From Alicyclobacillus mali NBRC 102425 (lineage in GTDB: Bacteria > Bacillota > Bacilli > Alicyclobacillales > Alicyclobacillaceae), in the NCBI RefSeq assembly GCF_001570745.1, contig NZ_BCSG01000001.1:1-64000 (forward strand): DNA of 64,000 nt, given 5' to 3'. Under the pieces are notes generated by a model. The model searched no databases and was not told where the DNA came from. It saw only the letters and a list, made by a program, of their open reading frames with translations. Position 1 is the first letter of the stretch, and each line of letters begins with the position of its first letter. This document shows, piece by piece, positions 45,155-53,095 of the stretch. Made by a program: the position numbers and the translations under genes.

Positions 45155-46929
45155 AGGGAGAACGCCCATCTTCGTCGCCCGGCGTGAAGTCGCTCGCGCG
45201 GCTGTTGCCCTTTGCCCGCCCGTATGCGTGGCAGTTCGTGGGCGTCATTGCACTCGTCATCGTGTTTAACGCATCGAGCGTGATGCAGCCGTATCTCGTG
45301 AAAATCGCCATCGACCAGGATATCTCGAGCCACCATCCGAATCCGCGCGGGCTTCTGGACATCGCGGCGCTGTACATCGGCGTCGTCGTCGCGGGCGTCG
45401 CGGCGAACTACCTGCAGATCACACTCCTGCAGAGGGCTGGGCAGAGCGTCATCCGGAGCATCCGCGTCGGGCTCTTTCAACACATTGAGCGCCAGTCCAT
45501 GCGCTTTTTCGACCGCCGCGCCGACGGCGCGCTCGTCGCGAACGTGTCGAACGACACCGAGACGGTGAACCAGTTCTTCACCAACTTCTTTCTGAGCATG
45601 ATTCGAGACGGCTTGTCCATCATCATGATCCTCATCGCCATGTTTCGCCTGGACGTGCGCATGGGCCTGTTTTCGCTGGTGCTCGTGCCCATCATCTTCG
45701 CCGTCGCCGCGGGATTTCGTGGCGCGCTGCGCCGCCGCTACCAGCGCACGCGCACGCTGCTCGCGAGCATGGTGGCGTTTCTCGCTGAGAACCTCGCCGG
45801 CATGCGGATCACGCAGCTCTTCCGTCAGGAGGCGCGCCAGGCGCAGAAGTTTCGCGATCTCGCCGGGCAACATCGGGACGCCAACATCCGAGAGTACTTC
45901 ACGTCGGTCTGGTTCAACCGAACCTTTGAGATGCTCGGCAACCTGTCCGTGGCGGCCGTGGTCTACATCGGCGGCGCGGCGGTCCTCGGCGGCTCCATTC
46001 CGTTCGGCACGTTGTACGCGTTCATCCGTTACATTCAGCAGTTCTTTCAGCCCATCAACGCCATGACTCAGCAGTGGAACACCCTTCAGTCGGCCATGGT
46101 GGCCGCCGAGCGGATTGGCCAGATCCTCGAAATTGAGCCTGATGTGGTGAATCCTGAGCGCCCGATCTCTCTCCCCGCCGATGCGCGCGGCCGCGTGGAG
46201 TTTCGCCGCGTCACGTTCGGTTACGACCCGCGCCATCCCGTCCTGCGTGACATTTCGTTTGTCGCAGAGCCTGGATGGTTCGTCGGAATTGTCGGCCCGA
46301 CGGGGGCCGGAAAGAGTTCGCTGATGAGCCTCCTGCTTCGTTTCTACGATCCCGACGAAGGCGACGTGCTGTTGGACGGGGTGCCGATACCATCGCTTGC
46401 GCAGGACGCGCTGCACCGGTTCGTCGGGATCGTGCAGCAGGAGGTGCATCTGTTCACGGGCACCATTCGCGACAACATCCGCATGTTCCGCTCGGACATC
46501 TCGGACGCTCGCGTGGAGGAGGCCGCGCGCGCGGTGGGGGCGGATCGCGTCATCGCGAAGCTGCCGGATGGCTACGACACGTTCATCTACGGTCGGGGCG
46601 CCAACCTCTCGATGGGTGAGCGACAGCTCATCGCGTTTGCCCGGATTGTCGCGCTCGATCCGCGCGTGCTCATTCTCGACGAGGCCACCGCCAACCTCGA
46701 CAGTCAGACGGAGCAGTGGGTCCAGCAGGGACTCAGGGCGGCGAGCCAGGGACGCACCACGCTGGTCATCGCCCATCGCCTCGCGACCATTCGCCATGCG
46801 GATCAGATCCTGGTGCTCGATCACGGCCGGATCGTCGAGCGCGGACGCCACGACGAGCTGGTCCGGCTCGGGGGACTCTACGCGAGGCTCCACGCGGAGA
46901 GCGGCGTGGAATCCCGCCTGTTCTCCTGA
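45151..46929 (+). CDS. ABC exporter half, catalytic (BmrD/YheH-like)
   Basis: 592 aa from GTG 45151. The membrane domain is followed by Walker A G-P-T-G-A-G-K-S-S, catalytic E511 (L-D-E-A-T-A) and histidine in V-I-A-H-R-L. The signature is degenerate, LSMGE (486-490), which would sit opposite the D500 site of the partner. This is the same arrangement as in BmrCD. The two exporter pairs in this window are similar in design but differ in sequence. Confidence 0.88.
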   Translation: MKGERPSSSPGVKSLARLLPFARPYAWQFVGVIALVIVFNASSVMQPYLVKIAIDQDISSHHPNPRGLLDIAALYIGVVVAGVAANYLQITLLQRAGQSVIRSIRVGLFQHIERQSMRFFDRRADGALVANVSNDTETVNQFFTNFFLSMIRDGLSIIMILIAMFRLDVRMGLFSLVLVPIIFAVAAGFRGALRRRYQRTRTLLASMVAFLAENLAGMRITQLFRQEARQAQKFRDLAGQHRDANIREYFTSVWFNRTFEMLGNLSVAAVVYIGGAAVLGGSIPFGTLYAFIRYIQQFFQPINAMTQQWNTLQSAMVAAERIGQILEIEPDVVNPERPISLPADARGRVEFRRVTFGYDPRHPVLRDISFVAEPGWFVGIVGPTGAGKSSLMSLLLRFYDPDEGDVLLDGVPIPSLAQDALHRFVGIVQQEVHLFTGTIRDNIRMFRSDISDARVEEAARAVGADRVIAKLPDGYDTFIYGRGANLSMGERQLIAFARIVALDPRVLILDEATANLDSQTEQWVQQGLRAASQGRTTLVIAHRLATIRHADQILVLDHGRIVERGRHDELVRLGGLYARLHAESGVESRLFS

Positions 46930-47034
46930 CGGCACGAACGTTCCGGCCCGTGGCGCAGACGCGCACCCACCTGTGCTATGATGGTAAGGACGCTTTGGCA
47001 AGGAACGTGCAACCTTCCGGCGGGAGGAATCGCG

Positions 47035-47892
47035 GTGACGCCCCGTACACAGTTCACGCTAGGAGATATCTTCCGCATTTCTTTATCCGCTTACCGTCAG
47101 CGGTTTCGGTCGCTGATGGGGATTTCACTTGTCTTTTTGCTTCCGTTTGACATCATCAACGCCTACGTACAGCTGAGATACGTCGGAGATTCGCCGACCA
47201 ACTGGTTGGCAAAGGTCCAAACCGCCCATTCCTTGAGTGAAGTCATCGCGGCCATCCCGCCCGTGTACACCACCTGGATGCCGTTTGTGATCCTGCTGTA
47301 TTCCTTCGGCGTGCTTCCGCTCATGGCTGTCGCGACGAGTCGCGTCACCGTCGGCATGGTGGTGCATGGCTTCGATGTGCCTGTGCAAGAGGCTGGCAAT
47401 GACGCGTTCCGCAAGTGGCCGATGTCGTTCGCCACGCTGTTCATGGCGTACGGTTTGTACGGCGTGGCCGTAATCGTCGCCAGCTGGGTCATTGGTCTGT
47501 GCGCGGGTGTGGCGGCAAGTGCTTCGCAGGTGCTCGGCGTCATCGTCGCAGTCATCGGGCTCCTGGCAGCGTTGGTGGGTTCCGTATGGTACTGGGTCAG
47601 GATGGCATTTGTCCCGTACGTCATCGCCGAGGAAAAGCGCGGCTACTTCACGGCGCTGCGCCGGTCGTTTGAGATCACCAGGGGAGAGACGTGGCGGCTT
47701 GTGGGCTTCTTTGTTGCGCTCTCGCTCATCCTCTCGGCCGCGGATGGATTTCTTCTCATTGTGGGCAGCATCTTCGCGGTCATCCCTGGCCTCGGCGCGG
47801 TGGTCGCCGTGCTGGCCTCGCTCATCGTGGTGCCGTTCAGCTTTGTGGCGGTTGCCGTGATGTACATCGATCTCCGTATGCGGAAGGCGTGA
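47035..47892 (+). CDS. Polytopic membrane protein of unknown function
   Basis: 285 aa from GTG 47035 (GGGAGGAAT upstream). About six long hydrophobic segments with short loops, including SLMGISLVFLLPFDIINAYV and VRMAFVPYVIAEEKRGYFTALRRSFEITRGETWRL. The last pattern is common in glycerophosphodiester-phosphodiesterase-type membrane domains and other uncharacterised Bacillota membrane proteins. No catalytic residues stand out. The next gene starts six bases after its stop. Confidence 0.65.
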   Translation: MTPRTQFTLGDIFRISLSAYRQRFRSLMGISLVFLLPFDIINAYVQLRYVGDSPTNWLAKVQTAHSLSEVIAAIPPVYTTWMPFVILLYSFGVLPLMAVATSRVTVGMVVHGFDVPVQEAGNDAFRKWPMSFATLFMAYGLYGVAVIVASWVIGLCAGVAASASQVLGVIVAVIGLLAALVGSVWYWVRMAFVPYVIAEEKRGYFTALRRSFEITRGETWRLVGFFVALSLILSAADGFLLIVGSIFAVIPGLGAVVAVLASLIVVPFSFVAVAVMYIDLRMRKA

Positions 47893-47898
47893 GGACGT

Positions 47899-49356
47899 TT
47901 GACTCGTGTTGCATCCTGGCTTCGGCTGGACGCGGTCATTCTTCTTGGTTGGCTTCTCTATTTTGCCTATTCGGCTGCGACGCCTCTCTCGGATCCCGAC
48001 ACGCCCTGGCATCTCGCCACGGGGGCCTGGATCCTCGCGCATCATCACGTGCCGACGCACGATCCGTTTTCGTGGTCGATGCGTGGACAACCCTGGGTGA
48101 CGCAGGAGTGGCTGTTCGAGGTCGTGCTCGCGTGGTGCGCGCATCACTTCGGTTTTCCTGGCGTGTACGGAATTCTGGTGGGGCTTCAGACGCTGACGGT
48201 GTGGTTCGTGTATCGTCTGTGCTTGCGGCTGTCCCGAGGCAACGCCGTGTTTTCGGCCATCGGCGCAGCGCTCGCCGTCGCGGCTGGCATGCCGTTCTGT
48301 GTGGTGCGCCCGCAGCTTGTCTCTTATACCATGTTTGCCCTGTTTCTGCTGCTGCTTGAGCGCGTTCGGAGGGGAAGCATTGGTTGCGCTTTCCTTTTGA
48401 TTCCCCTGACGCTCATCTGGGCTAATGCGCACGCCAGCGTATCGATCGGCATTGCGATGATCCTGTTTGAAGTGCTGGTCTCCTTCCTGCCGACCATTGG
48501 CCGGTTTCAAGGACAACCGCTGCCGATGCGGACCCGAGGTCTCCTCGTCGCCATCGCCGCCGCGTGCGTGGGCGTCGGGCTCTTGAATCCCAACGGCATT
48601 CACGAATTCACCTATGCGTTGCTCTCCAACAATGCGCTCATGGTGAATTCCATCAATGAATGGCACTCGCCGAATTTTCACAGCCCATACTACAAGTACG
48701 GGGTCATCCCATTCCTCGTAATCATTGCGCTCGTCGCCATCGCGCGCAGCCGAAAGTTGCCGTGGAAATACGTGCTCTATTTCTTCGCCTGTTTCGCGCT
48801 GACGCTCGTGTATCAGAGGTTCATGCCGTACCTGGCAATTGCCGCTGCGCCGCTCATTGCCTTACTGAGCTTCGACTGGCTGCGCGTGCTGCTGAGACCG
48901 AAGCGCCTGCTTCGTTTCGTCTGGCTGGCGGCCATGATCGGCGAGATCGCCGACTTCGCCCTGCGCATGCCAAGCATTGAGGGGCCGGTTTCCGCGCACA
49001 TGAACCCGAACGCGTATCCGGTCGCGGCCGTGGACTATCTGAAGTCTCACCACATCCCGGGGCCGCTCTTCAACGCGTACGACTTCGGGGGCTATCTCAT
49101 CTATCGAGGCGTGCCGACGTTCGTGGACGGGCGAACGGATATCTATCTGCGATCCGGCGTCTTCGCGAACTACATGGATCTTCAGAATTTGGCGCCCGAT
49201 GCACCCGCGCTGCTGCAGCAGTACCATTTTCAGTCCGCCATCCTGCCGCCTGGATACAGCCTGACGACGTATCTGGAAAACAATCCGAACTGGACACTCG
49301 TCTATTCAGATAACGTGGCAGACATTTTTGTCCGCAACGCATCGACCACGGGTTGA
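47899..49356 (+). CDS. Large polytopic membrane protein, possible glycosyltransferase fold
   Basis: 485 aa from TTG 47899 (GTGAGGACG upstream). About ten hydrophobic segments occupy residues 8-360. An early acidic pair (D-P-D-T-P-W-H) sits outside the first helix, as in lipid-linked-sugar mannosyltransferases of the GT-C type. The C-terminal ~125 residues are soluble and probably extracellular (NAYDFGGYLIYRGVPTFVDGRTDIYLR). The acidic motif and topology suggest GT-C, but no family was recognised with certainty. Confidence 0.55.
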   Translation: MTRVASWLRLDAVILLGWLLYFAYSAATPLSDPDTPWHLATGAWILAHHHVPTHDPFSWSMRGQPWVTQEWLFEVVLAWCAHHFGFPGVYGILVGLQTLTVWFVYRLCLRLSRGNAVFSAIGAALAVAAGMPFCVVRPQLVSYTMFALFLLLLERVRRGSIGCAFLLIPLTLIWANAHASVSIGIAMILFEVLVSFLPTIGRFQGQPLPMRTRGLLVAIAAACVGVGLLNPNGIHEFTYALLSNNALMVNSINEWHSPNFHSPYYKYGVIPFLVIIALVAIARSRKLPWKYVLYFFACFALTLVYQRFMPYLAIAAAPLIALLSFDWLRVLLRPKRLLRFVWLAAMIGEIADFALRMPSIEGPVSAHMNPNAYPVAAVDYLKSHHIPGPLFNAYDFGGYLIYRGVPTFVDGRTDIYLRSGVFANYMDLQNLAPDAPALLQQYHFQSAILPPGYSLTTYLENNPNWTLVYSDNVADIFVRNASTTG

Positions 49357-49368
49357 GGAGGTCTAGGC

Positions 49369-49788
49369 ATGGCAACCATCGTGTGCCCAGCATGTCATGA
49401 ACCGGCGCGCCGGATCGCCCTTCGCACCGTCAAGGCTTTGCTCACGGGCGCTGCACTTCGCCGGCTTGTGCCGAAGGATGAGTTTCACTTCTGCGCATCC
49501 CCCGACTGCGACGTCGTGTATTTCGCGCCGGATCAGGTCTTTCGTGTCGCCGATGTCAGGGAACGCGTGTTTCAAAAGGACACAGCGAGTGAAGCGCCCG
49601 TGTGTTATTGCTTCGATTGGACGCGCGAGTCGCTGGTTGCCGCTCTTCACCGCGGCGCGCGTCCGGACGAGGACATTCAAGAGCACGTGCGTCTGCGCCG
49701 TTGTGCGTGCGATCTTCGCAATCCACAAGGCGCCTGCTGCCTCGGCAACGTGAGAGCTGTCCTCGCTGACGCGCGCCAACGTTCGTAG
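49369..49788 (+). CDS. CopZ-N-like zinc / [2Fe-2S] protein
   Basis: 139 aa (GAGGAGG upstream). C-P-A-C near the start, then FHFCASPDCDVVYF, VCYCF and a C-terminal CACDLRNPQGACCLGNV. This array matches the N-terminal domain of archaeal CopZ, which binds zinc and a [2Fe-2S] cluster; the copper-binding HMA domain of that protein is absent. Function outside CopZ is not established. It is 12 bases after the membrane-protein gene, with similar spacing. Confidence 0.7.
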   Translation: MATIVCPACHEPARRIALRTVKALLTGAALRRLVPKDEFHFCASPDCDVVYFAPDQVFRVADVRERVFQKDTASEAPVCYCFDWTRESLVAALHRGARPDEDIQEHVRLRRCACDLRNPQGACCLGNVRAVLADARQRS

Positions 49789-49815
49789 ACCTTGGCGAAA
49801 ACTGGTCTTGCCGGC

Positions 49816-50457
49816 TCACACCCAGCGGGATTGATATCCAGGGTAGAACAGGCTCAGGATTTGGGTGAACGGGGGCTTGGCCACTTTCGCCCAGTACTCC
49901 GTGCCCCACTGGGACATGATGTACGTTCCAATGTATGAGTAGCCCGGCCGCCCTTCGGAACCCTGCCGATACTGGAGCGGCTTGATGAATCCGTCCGAAG
50001 GGACGTACACCATGTTCCAAGTCTGCTGGATGGCCAAATCCGTCTGATAGTGGCCGCTCAGATACTTGAACGTCTGATAGTGGCCGCTCAGATACTTGAA
50101 CGTCTGATAGTTGGTCGTGTTGTCCACGTCGAAGGTCCACCCGTTTTCCGTGCGCGGATGCAGCGTCCAGTACCACGCAAACATCTTCACCGCGATAGCA
50201 CCGGCCTTCAGCGCTTCCTCGTTCCAACTGGGAATCCACTCGTTCGGTAACACATCTTCGCAATACTCCTCAAAACCCAGCGTCTGCACGTACAGAATGG
50301 GCGCCGTCGGGTTGTTGTACGCCCGAATGGCCACGCGGATGACCGAAGGGTACGGCGTATTGAAGATCGTCTGCGCGCGCACGGGTGGCGCGATCGACCA
50401 GCCGCTGACGAGCGCCGCTCCGGCGAGCGCGAGGCCAATGCGTCGAAGCCAATTCAT
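49816..50457 (-). CDS. Secreted SpoIID/LytB-like protein with eroded motif and internal repeat
   Basis: 213 aa. Signal peptide about 1-29 (cleavage after V-R-A). The stretch F-E-E-Y-C-E-D-V-L-P-N-E-W-I-P-S-W, then EALKAGAIAVKMFAWYW, matches the SpoIID/LytB core, with E in the N-E-W position of the lytic-transglycosylase glutamate. The end (MSQWG, then FTQILSLFYPG) matches the SpoIID tail, but the G-H-G-x-G that normally comes before M-S-Q is replaced by I-G-T-Y-I. A 30-bp tandem duplication adds ten residues (YQTFKYLSGH). It follows the next upstream gene by six bases. Wall hydrolase activity is possible but unproven. Confidence 0.62.
   Translation of the reverse strand: MNWLRRIGLALAGAALVSGWSIAPPVRAQTIFNTPYPSVIRVAIRAYNNPTAPILYVQTLGFEEYCEDVLPNEWIPSWNEEALKAGAIAVKMFAWYWTLHPRTENGWTFDVDNTTNYQTFKYLSGHYQTFKYLSGHYQTDLAIQQTWNMVYVPSDGFIKPLQYRQGSEGRPGYSYIGTYIMSQWGTEYWAKVAKPPFTQILSLFYPGYQSRWV
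50041..50111 (-). repeat. 30-bp exact tandem repeat inside a coding region
   Basis: Bases 50041-50070 and 50071-50100 are identical, and 50101-50111 begin a third partial copy. The unit is a multiple of three, so it adds ten residues in frame to the SpoIID-like protein. It is a likely site of length variation between strains. Confidence 0.95.
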
Positions 50458-50463
50458 GCGCCA

Positions 50464-51024
50464 TCACCTCGAAGATGCGGATGCTTGCTGAGGGCTCCAG
50501 GGCGAATAGCTCGGTTCACCGGGAATGGGGCCCTGGCGCTTCAGGTGAAGTTCGGACGCATAGCGGTTGATGTAGCCCGCGAGATCGTAGGAACTGAAGT
50601 TGCCCAAGGAGACGCTCGGCGCGTTGCGCCCGTTCGGCTGGATGGGCTGCAGGATCACCGGCTGAATGGTGTGCTCGGTAATTGGGACGATGAACACGGC
50701 CTGTTCGTTATACCCGTCAGCCACGACAATGGCGTTGACGACGCCCTTCGCGTCGTAGCGCTCGTTCCATTTGGCCTTGTACATGGGCACGTGGGCGATG
50801 TAGAGGCCCTGCGTGTCGGTGAGCCCGGTTGACACGACTTTTCCTTCATGATTGATGACGATGACCCTCGCGCCTGCAACCCTTGTCGAGTTGGACGATC
50901 CGACCCGGAATTCGATCTCGCCGTGGTCGCTCGCCTGAACCGCGACGGCTCGCGAAAGGACGGGCACAAACGTGGACAAAACGAGCGCGAGCAGTCCGAT
51001 GTAGTGAAGAACCCGTTTTCTCAT
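50464..51024 (-). CDS. Secreted protein with carboxypeptidase-regulatory-like domain
   Basis: 186 aa from ATG 51024 (AAGGAGGGAG upstream). Signal peptide about 1-32. Residues ~45-120 (G-A-R-V-I-V-I-N-H-E-G-K-V-V-S-T-G-L-T-D-T-Q-G) look like the beta-sandwich of CarboxypepD-regulatory/transthyretin-type domains. The C-terminal part is Pro/Ser-rich. It is first of a two-gene minus-strand operon with the SpoIID-like protein. Function is unknown. Confidence 0.6.
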   Translation of the reverse strand: MRKRVLHYIGLLALVLSTFVPVLSRAVAVQASDHGEIEFRVGSSNSTRVAGARVIVINHEGKVVSTGLTDTQGLYIAHVPMYKAKWNERYDAKGVVNAIVVADGYNEQAVFIVPITEHTIQPVILQPIQPNGRNAPSVSLGNFSSYDLAGYINRYASELHLKRQGPIPGEPSYSPWSPQQASASSR

Positions 51025-51224
51025 GCGCGTTCTCCCTCCTTATGAGTTTGGTTGCCACCCGTATGGAGGGTGCCCGAAATTTGGGCGAATATGAGGTTCC
51101 GCCTGTAGCGATTTTGTCGAATAGAGGTAACGATTTCTCGTTGCGTCGAACGCAGATTCGCTATAGCATGTTCACGTGGTAGTGCTTTATCTCGATGAAG
51201 CTGTAAAAGACGAGAAAGGGGTTC

Positions 51225-52721
51225 GTGCACTTGAGCGTTGATCGAGCATTGGGGGAGGAAAAGGCGCGCCGCAGTTACCTCGTCTCCTCGCGTGAGGTGG
51301 GACTGCGCCGCGATCTGCGTTCGCGCCATCTGTCGATGATCGCCATCGGCGGCGCCATCGGCACGGGCGTGTTTGTCGCCAGCGGATCGTCCATCTCCAC
51401 CGCCGGGCCGGGTGGCGCGCTGCTCGCGTACATCATTGTCGGCATCATGGTGTACTTCGTCATGACGAGCCTGGGCGAGATGGCGACCTTCATGCCGATT
51501 GCCGGATCGTTCGAGCAATACGCCACGCGATTTGTCGATCCGGCGCTCGGCTTCGCCCTGGGGTGGAACTACTGGTATACGTGGACGGTGACGCTCCCGG
51601 CGGAGCTTGCGGCTGGCGCGATGGTCATGAGGTACTGGTTTCCGCATGTGCCTGCCGTTGCGTGGAGCGCCATCTTCCTGGGGCTCTTGTTTCTCCTCAA
51701 CGTGGTGAGCGTGAAGGGCTACGGTGAGGGAGAATACTGGTTCGCAGGCATCAAGGTCATCACCATCGTCGCCTTTATTCTCGTGGGGCTCGCGATGATC
51801 TTCGGTATTCTCGGCGGGCATCCGGTCGGCTGGCACGTGTTCATGACAGGAGGCACGCCTTTTCACGGCGGATGGATCGGCTTTCTGAGCACGGTGATGG
51901 TCGCCGGCTTCGCGTTCCAGGGCACGGAGCTCGTCGGCCTCGCGGCGGGCGAGAGCGATCACCCGGAGCGCAATGTGCCGCGCGCCATCCGCACGGTGTT
52001 CTGGCGGATCCTGCTCTTCTATGTGTTGGCCATTCTGATTATCGGGATGCTCATCCCGTACACGGATCCGAATCTGCTCAACGCGAGCGTGAACAACGTG
52101 GCCATCAGCCCGTTCACCCTCGTGTTTCGCCGCGCCGGCTTCGCGTTTGCCGCTGGCGTCATGAATGCGGTCATTCTGACCGCGGTGCTTTCGGCGGGCA
52201 ACTCCTCATTGTACGCGTCGAGCCGGATGCTGTGGGCCCTCGCCTGCGAGGGAAAGGCGCCGAAGGTGTTTACGAAAGTCAACCGCCACGGCGTTCCCAT
52301 GAACGCGCTCTATGTCAACACCGCCATCGGCTTTGTGGCGTTTTTGTCGTCCATCGTCGGAAATGGCGCGATTTACACGTGGATGTTGAATGCTGCAAGC
52401 CTCACGGGCTTTCTCGCGTGGCTCGGCATCGCCGTCAGCCATTATCGCTTCCGCAAGGCATACGTGGCGCAGGGCCGCTCGCTCGACGATCTCGTCTACC
52501 GCGCCAAGTGGTACCCGTTTGGTCCCCTGTTTGCCGCGGTGTTGTGCGCCGTCGTGATCATCGGCCAGGATACGAGCGTCTTCACGGGCGGCAAGATCGA
52601 CTGGATGGGTGTCGTGGCGACTTACATCGGCATTCCGCTGTTCCTCGTCCTTTGGCTCGGCTACAAGTGGATCAAGAGGACGAAGGTCATTCCGTTGAAC
52701 GAGGTTCGGTTCGAGGAGTGA
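51225..52721 (+). CDS. Amino acid permease, LysP-like
   Basis: 498 aa from GTG 51225; a TTG at 51231 is also in frame. Twelve membrane segments are expected. The first is M-I-A-I-G-G-A-I-G-T-G-V-F-V-A-S-G, the APC substrate and ion-binding loop. The next blocks, FALGWNYWYTWTVTLPAELAAG and SVKGYGEGEYWFAGIKV, closely follow Escherichia coli LysP. It is therefore probably a proton-driven lysine or basic amino acid importer. A terminator hairpin follows at 52733. Confidence 0.8.
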   Translation: MHLSVDRALGEEKARRSYLVSSREVGLRRDLRSRHLSMIAIGGAIGTGVFVASGSSISTAGPGGALLAYIIVGIMVYFVMTSLGEMATFMPIAGSFEQYATRFVDPALGFALGWNYWYTWTVTLPAELAAGAMVMRYWFPHVPAVAWSAIFLGLLFLLNVVSVKGYGEGEYWFAGIKVITIVAFILVGLAMIFGILGGHPVGWHVFMTGGTPFHGGWIGFLSTVMVAGFAFQGTELVGLAAGESDHPERNVPRAIRTVFWRILLFYVLAILIIGMLIPYTDPNLLNASVNNVAISPFTLVFRRAGFAFAAGVMNAVILTAVLSAGNSSLYASSRMLWALACEGKAPKVFTKVNRHGVPMNALYVNTAIGFVAFLSSIVGNGAIYTWMLNAASLTGFLAWLGIAVSHYRFRKAYVAQGRSLDDLVYRAKWYPFGPLFAAVLCAVVIIGQDTSVFTGGKIDWMGVVATYIGIPLFLVLWLGYKWIKRTKVIPLNEVRFEE

Positions 52722-52732
52722 TCTGCGAACGG

Positions 52733-52759
52733 AAAAGGCGGCCAGTTCGGCCGCCTTTT
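52733..52759. terminator. Bidirectional terminator
   Basis: AAAAGGCGGCC and GGCCGCCTTTT pair around AGTTC, with T- and A-tracts on both sides, so it can serve the permease gene and the minus-strand small gene that ends two bases further on. Confidence 0.88.
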
Positions 52760-52760
52760 C

Positions 52761-52877
52761 TCATGCGCGATTCGACTGAATCTTTTCTTCGATTCGCTCG
52801 GTCTGCTTTTTCATGTACCGGTTGAAAGCCATGATGCCGAAGCAGAAGAGAAGAATGAGCGCGATTTTGGCCATCAT
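52761..52877 (-). CDS. Small single-span membrane protein, 38 aa
   Basis: Starts at ATG 52877 (an ATG follows immediately), with GAGGTG eight bases upstream. The product starts M-M-A-K, then a hydrophobic segment of about 15 residues (IALILLFCFGIMAFN), then a charged helix (YMKKQTERIEEKIQSNRA). The layout and the terminator placed exactly at its end support a real gene. It is not a recognised family. Confidence 0.55.
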   Translation of the reverse strand: MMAKIALILLFCFGIMAFNRYMKKQTERIEEKIQSNRA

Positions 52878-53095
52878 CTTCTTTGCACCTCGAATGACAG
52901 AATCCATCGATAAACGGACTTGCTACAATCAGTCTAACCAAATTGCCTTGAATTAAACTTTGGATGGCGCCCGCCTCAGCTTGGTTCAACAGATGGACGT
53001 CCGGGATGTGGGTGGCGTTCATGGGGATCGGTGCACGAGACTAGGCACTTGTGGCATAGGCTTCAGTGATACTCGTCACGAAGGAGGCCCTTCCC

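Noticed and set aside
45106-47001. 631-codon open frame on the minus strand opposite an ABC exporter gene
   Set aside because: Antisense to a well-supported exporter and without a domain or signal; a GC-skew artefact.
47125-48681. 518-codon open frame opposite the membrane-protein genes
   Set aside because: No hydrophobic segments or motifs, charged low-complexity product, and good genes on the plus strand.
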